A DNA stretch of 8,193 bases from positions 1-8,193 of the forward strand of contig JBCDIQ010000274.1 of NCBI GenBank assembly GCA_039024295.1. The letters are read 5' to 3'. The stretch comes from JBCDIQ01 sp039024295 (GTDB taxonomy: Bacteria; Bacteroidota; Bacteroidia; J057). The translations under genes were made by a program, and so were the position numbers. Below, piece by piece: positions 1 to 5,829 of this stretch. Position 1 is the first letter of the stretch. Each line of letters begins with the position of its first letter. Under the pieces are notes generated by a model that did no database searches, had not been told where the DNA came from, and was given only the letters and a program-made list of their open reading frames with translations.

Positions 1-326
1 CAGCTAGTAAAGGAGCTTTTTGGCCGGTAACGGACCAGTTGTTTTTGAACTCCCATAAACTATCCAAGCTTCGTATACTGTGTAGCCTGGACCGTCACAA
101 TCTTTGCTCCAGGGAATTTGCCAAATCTTTAAAGGATGCCTCTGTGGTAAAAAGCGTGCAAGAAGATGTTGCTGATGCACTCTCGTTGGGCTTAGGAGAT
201 AGAAGCGGGGTGTTTCTACAAACCAAAATGAGCAATGCACGATGGACTTATCCATCCTTTATGCCATCCCTTGATATCCTGCCCCAACTACTGGAAAAAT
301 GGGAGGCCAAACCCCGTTATCCTTGA
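1..326 (+). CDS. C-terminal part of a DsbA-like thioredoxin-fold protein (5' partial)
   Basis: The reading frame is open from the left edge (first full codon at 3) to a TGA at 324-326, so this is the last 108 residues or so of a longer protein. The segment starting 'GAFWPVTDQLFLN' and continuing through a helical stretch to 'SVVKSVQEDVADALSLGL' follows the pattern of the helical insert and final strand of DsbA-like oxidoreductases (Thioredoxin_4 type: FW..HD.LF.N ... V..D...A...GV.GTPTFFING). The CxxC active site, if present, lies outside the window. At the place where the family normally has the cis-proline 'GTPTFF', this protein reads 'GDRSGVFLQ', so it may be a degenerate or non-redox member. 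The family assignment comes from pattern recall only and is moderate. No clear terminator follows. Confidence 0.5.
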   Translation, partial: ASKGAFWPVTDQLFLNSHKLSKLRILCSLDRHNLCSREFAKSLKDASVVKSVQEDVADALSLGLGDRSGVFLQTKMSNARWTYPSFMPSLDILPQLLEKWEAKPRYP

Positions 327-474
327 AAACTGAGGAAAACGCCTCCCCTTCTTAATTATTTCCCGGTTTTATCCGCCCCAAGCAAGAATGTGAAGGCATT
401 TGGTTCACCTTTCATGCTATTTCACTAATCCCAATCAATCCTTTTGAAAGCACTTTCATAAACAACTCGCACCT
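327..474. other. intergenic region with a small inverted repeat
   Basis: This 148-bp stretch lies between the DsbA-like tail and the SnoaL-like gene. I see no coding frame and no T-tailed hairpin. Its only clear structure is the perfect inverted repeat TGAAAG-CA-CTTTCA at 445-458, 16 bp upstream of the next ATG. That could be a small operator, but at this length it could equally be chance. Confidence 0.4.
445..458. promoter_or_regulatory. 6-bp perfect inverted repeat upstream of the SnoaL-like gene
   Basis: TGAAAG-CA-CTTTCA has two perfect 6-bp arms and a 2-bp spacer, and sits 16 bp before the start codon at 475. Its position would suit a repressor site. No regulator gene lies beside it and a palindrome this short is expected by chance every few kilobases, so the call is tentative. 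Confidence 0.2.
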
Positions 475-1002
475 ATGGAGAAAACAGCTGATTCATCTGC
501 TCATTCAGTACTGCATTCACACGAATCTTTAGAGAAATTTGAGATTTTTCAGATGGCTTACAAGTTTGCGGATGCGGCCAACAGGAAGGACAGTGAGATG
601 TTCCAAAGTCTCTGGGACCATGAGCAGGCGGAGTGGATCATTGGCCCACCAATAAATGTGTCTTTTCGCGGCAAAGAAAACATGAGGTCATCTGTGGAGC
701 ACATGCTGGACCGATGGGAATTTTTTGTACAACTGGTCACCGGAGGGGTAGTCATACTTGACGGAGATAAGGCTTATGCCCGATTTTACGTCAACGAAAT
801 CGCCAATTCAAAGGAAGGGACTGGGAACCATAACCTCTCTATGTATGAGGATGAACTCATCAAAAGAGAAGAGAATTGGTTTTTCACCAAGCGTATTTAC
901 CACACTATTTTCCAATCCTCTGAAAGACAACTGGGGGAAATGATTGGCGTGCCGCAAATTCCAGGCTGGCTACGGGCAGTATCATTGGACCAAAGAACTT
1001 AA
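475..1002 (+). CDS. SnoaL-like / NTF2-fold protein
   Basis: 175 residues. The layout fits the SnoaL_4 branch of the NTF2-like fold: an N-terminal helical pair (about residues 18-50, with 'FQMAYKFADAANRKDSEMF'), a loop followed by 'FRGKENMRSSVEHML' (64-78), then strands 'FFVQLVTGGVVILDGDKAYARF' region (83-104) and a final 'YEDELIKREENWFFTKRIY' strand pair (124-142). In this family the cone-shaped fold binds small hydrophobic molecules; some members are isomerases, hydratases or ring-hydroxylating dioxygenase beta-like subunits, and many are uncharacterised. No substrate can be read from the sequence. The ATG at 475 is the first in frame after the intergenic gap; a shorter start at 553 would cut into the first helix. 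The next gene begins 11 bp downstream on the same strand, so the two are probably cotranscribed and may act on the same compound. Confidence 0.75.
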   Translation: MEKTADSSAHSVLHSHESLEKFEIFQMAYKFADAANRKDSEMFQSLWDHEQAEWIIGPPINVSFRGKENMRSSVEHMLDRWEFFVQLVTGGVVILDGDKAYARFYVNEIANSKEGTGNHNLSMYEDELIKREENWFFTKRIYHTIFQSSERQLGEMIGVPQIPGWLRAVSLDQRT

Positions 1003-1013
1003 CTACCAATACA

Positions 1014-1880
1014 ATGAAAATTTTTATTACGGGAAGTACCGGCTTTGTGGGAAGTCATGTAGCGGCGGCACTTAAAGCGCAGGAGCATGATGCTGTTGCG
1101 CTGGTCAGAGGTGCAGAAGAGAAGAAAGCAATTGAGGATAAAGGCTATGACGCAATCATGGCGGACCTGGATGATACTGATGCCTACATGGAACAATTGG
1201 CGACATGTGATGCTATTTTTCACGGGGCCGCCTCCAATCACCCAGATTGGCCTGAAATAAACTCAAGGTTTATCCATGAAGTGGCCGACAAGTTGGCGGG
1301 CACAGGTAAAGTCTTTGCCATGCAGGCAGGGTCAATGGTATTTGGGGATACCCAAAATCAAATTTTAGACGAACGATCTGCCCAGTATTCCCCACCACCT
1401 CCCTTAGCGGGTCGTGTCCAGCTAGAGCAAGACTTTCTCGCCCTTCGTTCAAAAGAGATTCAGAGCTGTATTCTTTACGGTTCCTTCGTTTACGGCGGAG
1501 CCGGAGCTGCCATTCCCGCTATATTGGAAGCCACTTCTCAACAAGAGGGATACGTATCCTATGTGGGAGAAGGCACAACAAAATGGGCAGTAGTCCACAT
1601 CCAAGACTGGGCAGAGCTCATCACCAAAGCCCTGGTATCCTCTCCATCTCCTAAATATTTTGCCTCGGCTGAACTGCTGAGTGCCTTCCAAATCGCCACT
1701 ATTCTTGGGAAAAAATTGGGGCTGGAGACCCGATCCATTTCTCCCGATCAACTGAATGACAAATGGGGATTTTTCACCCAGCCCTTTGCGTTTATGAGTC
1801 AGGCATTCTCTGGAAAATATGCCCGAACGGATCTAGGCTGGCAACCCGTATATACCTTTGATAAAGAAGCCGTAGAGTGA
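1014..1880 (+). CDS. NAD(P)-dependent epimerase/reductase, extended SDR family
   Basis: 288 residues. The N-terminus 'MKIFITGSTGFVGSHV' is a Rossmann beta-alpha-beta unit with the GxxGxxG dinucleotide motif (residues 7-13). Further SDR landmarks are D51 after the second strand ('MADLDD'), 'FHGAAS' (69-74, the NNAG-like strand), 'QAGSMVFGD' (104-112, holding the usual catalytic Ser area), 'VHIQDWA' (194-200, family consensus VH..D.A) and 'ARTDLGWQP' (270-278, consensus near the C-terminus). The canonical YxxxK catalytic pair is not evident: the equivalent place reads 'GRVQLEQDFL' (133-142), as in some atypical NmrA- or reductase-like SDRs. Substrate is unknown. It sits 11 bp after the SnoaL-like gene and is followed by a terminator, so it is the last gene of a small + strand unit. 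Confidence 0.85.
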   Translation: MKIFITGSTGFVGSHVAAALKAQEHDAVALVRGAEEKKAIEDKGYDAIMADLDDTDAYMEQLATCDAIFHGAASNHPDWPEINSRFIHEVADKLAGTGKVFAMQAGSMVFGDTQNQILDERSAQYSPPPPLAGRVQLEQDFLALRSKEIQSCILYGSFVYGGAGAAIPAILEATSQQEGYVSYVGEGTTKWAVVHIQDWAELITKALVSSPSPKYFASAELLSAFQIATILGKKLGLETRSISPDQLNDKWGFFTQPFAFMSQAFSGKYARTDLGWQPVYTFDKEAVE

Positions 1881-1993
1881 AGCGTCCTTTGGAGTATCAG
1901 AACTGTCCTTCATCTTTGATGTGATAAAATAAAGATGTAAAGATTCCACGGGAGTTTATATTAAGTCTAGATGCATTTTCCTACTGTGGTAGT

Positions 1994-2030
1994 AACGGTG
2001 TACCCTAAAAAGGTATGCCGTTTTATTTAT
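1994..2030 (+). terminator. intrinsic terminator after the SDR gene
   Basis: The arms AACGGTGTACC (1994-2004) and GGTATGCCGTT (2012-2022) form an 11-bp stem around the 7-base loop CTAAAAA, followed by the T-rich run TTATTTAT. Two internal pairs are U-G and G-U. Those wobbles pair only in RNA from the + strand; in - strand RNA they become C/A mismatches. That points to termination of the + strand unit, 114 bp after the SDR stop codon, rather than of the converging Sua5 gene. Confidence 0.75.
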
Positions 2031-2109
2031 CAAATCAAGTATACATTTTGGTACAGGAGTCAAAATTGTTGAGGGTCACCAAGAGAGCTAAAAAGGCTGA
2101 CGTGTAGAG

Positions 2110-3081
2110 TTAGTTTTTGTCCGCCGCTGCCCTTCTCAACCGGTCATTTATCGCCCTACCAAGTCCCTCTTCAGGCAAAGGCTCTGCTATGATGGTTTGG
2201 AGTTTCAAGCTATCAAGTTTCCGCATGGCTGCGAACAGATTCCGTGCAGCTTCTGCCATGCTTCCTTTAGGAGAAAGCATCACTTGCTGATTGGCGGGAA
2301 TGGTAGAAATCAGCCTACCGAAGGAAATTACGCCGATTTTTGTGTGGGGAAACTTCGGTAGCAGTTCGTCAAGATCTCCTAGAACAAAAGACGTCTGGGG
2401 TGCATAATGGCTCTTGAGCATACCGGGAGCATCCGGTTTTTTGCCTTTCAATTTCACCGAGCATACTGGCCCTAGTACTTCCTCCAAGGCTTCTTTTGAG
2501 ATGCCTCCATGTCTATACACCACTCCCCTGCCCTGCTCGTCAAACCCGATGATGGTAGACTCTATCCCTACCAGGGTATTCCCGCCATCCAAAATGTACT
2601 TGATCTTATCGCCTAACTGATCTGCCACATGATGCGCATTTGTGGGACTGATGTATCCAAATGGATTGGCGCTCGGCGCGGCTACAGGGGAGTCAATTTC
2701 TTCTAGCAAGGAATTTGTCAAAGGGTGACTTGGAATTCGAATGGCCACCAATTCGCTACCTGCTGTGACTAAATCGTGAATGATCGGTTTTTTGGGAAGT
2801 AGTATCGTTAAAGGCCCTGGCCAAAAATGGGCTGCTGCTTTCCTGGCCATCAGAGGAATATGTTCCACGTATCTGTCCACCACTTCAAGGTTGGCGCAGT
2901 GGACAATCAGGGGATTAAATGAAGGTCGATTTTTGGCTTCAAATATTTTTGTTACGGCTTGGGTATCTAACGCATTTCCGGCAAGCCCATAGACGGTTTC
3001 AGTTGGAATGGCCACCAATTCCCCTTCCCGGAGTAAATTCGCCGCTTTTTGTATATCTGTACCGATGGTGGCAAGGGGCAT
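2110..3081 (-). CDS. sua5: L-threonylcarbamoyladenylate synthase, Sua5 type
   Basis: 323 residues. It makes threonylcarbamoyl-AMP from threonine, bicarbonate and ATP, the first step of t6A37 modification of ANN-decoding tRNAs in the cytoplasm. The YrdC domain spans about 1-205: 'PTETVYGLAGNA' (26-37), 'KNRPSFNPLIVH' (50-61), 'FWPGPLT' (86-92), 'PSANPFG' (136-142) and 'DGGNTLVGIESTI' (165-177). The linker 'APGMLKSHYAP' (218-228) and a C-terminal Sua5 domain ending in 'GLGRAINDRLRRAA' (307-320) distinguish it from the shorter TsaC form. The length is normal for Sua5. It lies 57 bp downstream of paaD on the same strand, behind a strong hairpin, so it may be read through from the paa genes or have its own start. 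A role in phenylacetate metabolism is not expected; adjacency is probably incidental. Confidence 0.95.
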   Translation of the reverse strand: MPLATIGTDIQKAANLLREGELVAIPTETVYGLAGNALDTQAVTKIFEAKNRPSFNPLIVHCANLEVVDRYVEHIPLMARKAAAHFWPGPLTILLPKKPIIHDLVTAGSELVAIRIPSHPLTNSLLEEIDSPVAAPSANPFGYISPTNAHHVADQLGDKIKYILDGGNTLVGIESTIIGFDEQGRGVVYRHGGISKEALEEVLGPVCSVKLKGKKPDAPGMLKSHYAPQTSFVLGDLDELLPKFPHTKIGVISFGRLISTIPANQQVMLSPKGSMAEAARNLFAAMRKLDSLKLQTIIAEPLPEEGLGRAINDRLRRAAADKN

Positions 3082-3095
3082 GGGTTATGTAATTT

Positions 3096-3128
3096 AACCT
3101 TGACAGGGTTCGGAACCCTATCAAGGTT
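3096..3128 (-). terminator. 15-bp stem-loop between paaD and the Sua5 gene
   Basis: Arms at 3096-3110 and 3114-3128 pair over 15 bp with a 3-base loop. The single non-Watson-Crick position is a C/A mismatch in + strand RNA but a U-G wobble in - strand RNA, so the hairpin is intact only in the transcript of the paa/Sua5 strand. It starts 10 bp after the paaD stop and ends 14 bp before the Sua5 ATG. The tail (TTAAATTACAT) is only weakly T-rich. It could be a terminator for the paa operon, a processing or RNA-stability hairpin, or a structure limiting translation of the Sua5 gene. Confidence 0.5.
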
Positions 3129-3138
3129 TCGAAATAAC

Positions 3139-3621
3139 CTACAAAGGCTTCATTTGCTCAAATGTTTCGTGGCAGTCATTGCAATGGTGAATTGCACGAC
3201 AAGCAGTGGGGCCAAAGCTATTCTTTAGCGTGGTATTGGTCGAGCCGCATTTAGGGCATTCGGCACTTTGAAGCATTTCAAGGGTTACTTCTTCCCCTTC
3301 GAACTTTTTAGGAGGACTAATTCCAAACTTTTTCAAGCTGGCCTTGCCTTTCTTGGTCATCTGGTTGGTGGACCAGGCTTTGTTGATCAGGACGTTTACC
3401 TGGATAGAAGCTGCCCCCATTTCCATGCACGTCTTTTCAATATCCTTTTTCATCACGTCGATTGCCGGGCACCCTGCAAATGTAGGTACCATATCAACTT
3501 CTACTGCACCCTCTTCTACCCGTATATCGTGTATGATACCCATCGCCACGACAGACAAAACAGGGATTTCTGGATCTTTTACTTCTTTTAACTTCGCTCT
3601 TATGATGTCTGGAGTTAGCAT
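3139..3621 (-). CDS. paaD: PaaD, phenylacetyl-CoA epoxidase maturation subunit
   Basis: 160 residues, usual length for PaaD. The N-terminal MIP18/DUF59 domain (about 1-95) shows 'VKDPEIPVLSVVAMGII' (14-30) and the 'PTFAGCPAID' loop (46-55) with its single Cys, features shared with Fe-S assembly proteins such as SufT and CIA2. The C-terminal part is a zinc ribbon, C122-x2-C125 and C147-x2-C150, with the PaaD signature 'SFGPTACRAIHHC' (135-147). PaaD is needed for an active PaaABCE epoxidase and is thought to help metal-centre or Fe-S maturation rather than catalysis. The ATG at 3621 gives the normal N-terminus. The gene is separated from paaC by 218 bp containing a REP-like hairpin pair, unusually far for a paa operon. 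Confidence 0.95.
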   Translation of the reverse strand: MLTPDIIRAKLKEVKDPEIPVLSVVAMGIIHDIRVEEGAVEVDMVPTFAGCPAIDVMKKDIEKTCMEMGAASIQVNVLINKAWSTNQMTKKGKASLKKFGISPPKKFEGEEVTLEMLQSAECPKCGSTNTTLKNSFGPTACRAIHHCNDCHETFEQMKPL

Positions 3622-3674
3622 GTTTGCTCGGTTTTAATGTTCTAATTGGATTTGTTGTAACAGCTTGCACGGGT

Positions 3675-3703
3675 TAGACTCCTCGACTGCGCTCGGAGTG
3701 ACA
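3675..3703 (-). repeat. REP-like hairpin element, copy 1
   Basis: A 29-bp element read on the - strand as TGTCACTCC...GGAGTCTA. The 5-bp stem ACTCC/GGAGT (3678-3682 with 3695-3699) encloses a 12-base loop, and the flank TGTCA matches copy 2. It resembles interspersed short hairpin repeats of the form TGTCATTTCGA...GAGAAATCT that I recall as common in Bacteroidota intergenic DNA; that link is from memory. Confidence 0.6.
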
Positions 3704-3749
3704 GGCCGCATGGGTGGATTTACCGCCCGCCTGATTTAAAGCACTGCTT

Positions 3750-3778
3750 TGTCATTTCGACCGAATCGGAGAAATCTT
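3750..3778 (+). repeat. REP-like hairpin element, copy 2 (inverted relative to copy 1)
   Basis: 29 bp beginning TGTCATTTCGACCGAATCGG and ending GAGAAATCTT. The stem ATTTC/GAAAT (3754-3758 with 3771-3775) encloses a 12-base loop, matching copy 1 in stem length and loop length. Two stem pairs differ from copy 1 by compensatory changes (C-G against T-A), so base pairing has been kept while the sequence diverged. Confidence 0.6.
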
Positions 3779-3839
3779 AAATGTTGATTTGCCTTCATAA
3801 ACCTCTAATGCCTAATACCCAACACCTACTTACCTATCC

Positions 3840-4589
3840 TTACCAGGTAGCCTCAGGATCAATGGCAAACACCTCCGTCATCTCTGCTAGTAAGGGGGGT
3901 AAATAATCAGTATGGTAACCGGATCTTCCTCCAAAATGATCCACAAAATCGGTGGTATCCGGAATCAACAAGTTACAACTACGAATAAAGGATTCTACTT
4001 CTGCTCGCCATTCCTTCATCAGGTCATCTTCGGTTGGTTGAATCCCCTCAACCGCTAGGGTTTCGGTATGCCGGGTAGGCTCAAAAATGCTGAATGAAAC
4101 AGGATATGCCTCGTTCAACGCCCCTTGCATCTTGAGGTTAGCTTCCTCTGTGGAATTCCCCAGTTGCTGCATAAATGTTTGGGCATGGAGTTGATGGTAT
4201 CGCTCCTCACGTGAAAGTTTAAGTGCCAATTCAGCTAAGGGCTTGTAGCTAGACTTTTTCAGGTGTTTCAACCTAATGGCATCAGCCATGTCAAACAGAT
4301 AATGTCTCACAAGGCTGTAAGCATAGTCTCTAATGGGATACTCTACCAAATGACAACATCGAAAGTCTTGGGCCGAACGGGTGAAGGCAATTTTGTCGGG
4401 AATATCCTCACCTAAGTCATTTAACAACAGGTAGTAAGCCTGCGAATGGCCCACTTCGTCCTGAGCCATAGAGGCAAAGGCAATGTCTTCTTCGAGAATC
4501 GGTCCCATGCCGATCCATTCTGAGTTTCTGTGCCCTATGATGAGTTTGTCATCAGCCAGGCGGTATAGTAAGTCTTTGAGGTGCTGCAT
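3840..4589 (-). CDS. paaC: PaaC, phenylacetyl-CoA epoxidase subunit C
   Basis: 249 residues, normal for PaaC, the ferritin-like partner of PaaA in the ring-1,2-phenylacetyl-CoA epoxidase. Landmarks are 'GHRNSEW' (19-25), 'PILEEDIA' (30-37), 'AQDEVGH' (42-48), 'SREERYH' (126-132) and the C-terminal 'GGRSGYHTDYLPPLLAEM' (220-237), a strong PaaC signature. In E. coli, PaaC is regarded as a structural, catalytically silent subunit that pairs with PaaA. Here the helix-2 motif is E45-x2-H48 and helix 4 has E129-x2-H132, with acidic residues E33/E34 and D100/D103 in helices 1 and 3, so a complete ligand-like set is present. The ATG at 4589 lies 61 bp after paaB, and the gap to paaD holds repeats. 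Confidence 0.95.
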   Translation of the reverse strand: MQHLKDLLYRLADDKLIIGHRNSEWIGMGPILEEDIAFASMAQDEVGHSQAYYLLLNDLGEDIPDKIAFTRSAQDFRCCHLVEYPIRDYAYSLVRHYLFDMADAIRLKHLKKSSYKPLAELALKLSREERYHQLHAQTFMQQLGNSTEEANLKMQGALNEAYPVSFSIFEPTRHTETLAVEGIQPTEDDLMKEWRAEVESFIRSCNLLIPDTTDFVDHFGGRSGYHTDYLPPLLAEMTEVFAIDPEATW

Positions 4590-4650
4590 GTTGAGAGGTA
4601 ATAGGGTTAAGCTATAAGGTTTTAGGATGCAGATTTGGTTTTCCGCCTAA

Positions 4651-5163
4651 TTACTTTTTAACCAAAATTTTTCGCTCTCCTTTGTCGGTGGCTGGTAGCT
4701 CGTAGACTTTCCATCCTCCTTGGGAGGTGACTGGAACTGCTACAGCTACTTCTCCAGGAGCTTTATCACGGCTACCAAGCAGGTCGTCCAACTGCCTTTT
4801 GAAGGTTTCAATGGTATCTTTCACTTTATATCCGTCTCCTTCGCGATAGCTTTTATCAAATGCATGCTGAAACATATCAGCATCATCATAGCTGGTCGCA
4901 TGAACATCCTGTGATTTTACTACCCAGAGGTTTGCACATTGTTCACGACGTCCAAACTGCTCTTTGGCAAGAATTAGCGCCATGTCTGGGTTGGGTGCAT
5001 GCAGTGAACCCACATGTACGTGCTGGTCACCTCTTTTCTGCTGCTGGAAAACCTCATAGGTCTGCCATTGCATCAAGGAACCTTCCTGGTGCTTAGCCTC
5101 ACTGCCAACTTGAAGGGAAACCCGGTTCATTCGGGGATCGTGAGATTGATATGGGTTGCTCAT
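4651..5163 (-). CDS. paaB: PaaB, phenylacetyl-CoA epoxidase subunit B, extended form
   Basis: 170 residues, clearly longer than the roughly 95-residue E. coli PaaB. The family core is residues 32-112: 'WQTYEVFQQQKRGDQHVHVG' (33-52), 'SLHAPNPDMALILAKEQFGR' (53-72), 'LWVVKSQDV' (79-87) and 'YREGDGYK' (106-113). PaaB bridges PaaA/PaaC heterodimers into the larger epoxidase assembly. About 31 residues precede the core and nearly 60 follow it, including a final 'GGWKVYELPATDKGERKI' segment with no motif I know. The start at 5163 is supported by an ATGA overlap with the upstream EAD11-like gene, implying translational coupling. A later Met at residue 31 would give a classical N-terminus and remains possible. 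Confidence 0.93.
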   Translation of the reverse strand: MSNPYQSHDPRMNRVSLQVGSEAKHQEGSLMQWQTYEVFQQQKRGDQHVHVGSLHAPNPDMALILAKEQFGRREQCANLWVVKSQDVHATSYDDADMFQHAFDKSYREGDGYKVKDTIETFKRQLDDLLGSRDKAPGEVAVAVPVTSQGGWKVYELPATDKGERKILVKK

Positions 5164-5798
5164 GTGCCAATTTCTTTGATGAGTGCCAAAAGGGTATCAC
5201 GTGTTTTGTTGCGCGCGATGCGAATATTTTCCTGATCCAATACTCCTCGTCGCTCTTTTTCCTCATAATACCTAAATTCGGAGATCAGGTGAATTAGGTC
5301 TGTTTCGTAATGAGATAACCCCGAATCTGACTGAACAACTTCAAAGGTAGTTTCCAAGGCAGATTCTAGCTTTCCATCCAGGATCATTCGGTTAACCTCT
5401 TGCTTCAGCTTTGTCCGATCGGGCTGCTCATATTTTCCTGATTGGAGTTGGACGATTTCTTCTCGAATCAAAGGAAGCAATGCTGCATATCCCAGGAAGG
5501 CCGGCGAATTATCTGCCGAATCTACCATTCCTTGTATGCTTTTTTCTTGCTCGGACCGAAGCCATTTTAAATAAGCCAATGGCTCCAGCTCTCTTCTTCG
5601 CAGACCAGCTGCTTTAAGCCATTTGACCCAATTGTTGGCCATAATCCCACGATCCACGGGATGGAATTTTTCAGAGTCAATGTCAAGGCCATCACTTAGG
5701 GATAAGCGATGGCCTTCCTGGATGTATTTAGCAGCTTCGTAAAGCTGTTTAGCTAATTCGTTGGATGATCCCTCAAAATATGATACCCAATTTGTCAT
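5160..5798 (-). CDS. Uncharacterised protein with C-terminal EAD11-like domain, inside the paa operon
   Basis: 212 residues, soluble and strongly helical, with no signal peptide or membrane segment. The C-terminal part (about 130-210) reads 'LKQEVNRMILDGKLESALET' then 'IHLISEFRYYEEKERRGVLD' (169-188), followed by 'ENIRIARNKTRDTLLALIKEI' spread over 190-210. This matches the pattern I know for effector-associated domain 11: a G-L-x-x-A helix, then L-x-S-x-[RF]-[YF]-x-x-x-x-[KR]-x-x-G, then a helix with R-N-[KR]-x-x-x-x-L-L-x-L-[IL]. EADs are small adaptor domains of predicted bacterial conflict systems (STAND NTPases, caspase-like and trypsin-like effectors). The N-terminal part (1-125), with 'NNWVKWLKAAGLRRRELEPL' (55-74), is unrecognised. 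It starts 31 bp after paaA and overlaps paaB by ATGA, so it belongs to the operon. Its function is unknown; an accessory role in the epoxidase complex or its control is an inference. Confidence 0.7.
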   Translation of the reverse strand: MTNWVSYFEGSSNELAKQLYEAAKYIQEGHRLSLSDGLDIDSEKFHPVDRGIMANNWVKWLKAAGLRRRELEPLAYLKWLRSEQEKSIQGMVDSADNSPAFLGYAALLPLIREEIVQLQSGKYEQPDRTKLKQEVNRMILDGKLESALETTFEVVQSDSGLSHYETDLIHLISEFRYYEEKERRGVLDQENIRIARNKTRDTLLALIKEIGT

Positions 5799-5829
5799 GG
5801 TTTGACTTGGTTGATTGAGGGAACCGTTT

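Larger units (their letters stand above)
3622..3839. other. paaC-paaD intergenic region holding a REP-like inverted pair
   Basis: 218 bp between two genes that are normally nearly contiguous. It holds two related hairpin elements facing each other (3675-3703 and 3750-3778) and, between them, a 6-bp hairpin GGGTGG / CCGCCC (3712-3717 with 3723-3728, one wobble in + strand RNA). No coding frame is convincing. The flanks are AT-rich, low-complexity sequence. Confidence 0.6.

Noticed and set aside
1881..2109. Small gene or structured RNA in the convergent gap after the SDR gene
   Set aside because: No open frame with a plausible start, and the only stable structure is the terminator hairpin.
3622..3839. 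Insertion sequence or CRISPR between paaC and paaD
   Set aside because: There is no transposase frame, no target-site duplication that I can see, and only two repeats in inverted rather than regularly spaced direct orientation.
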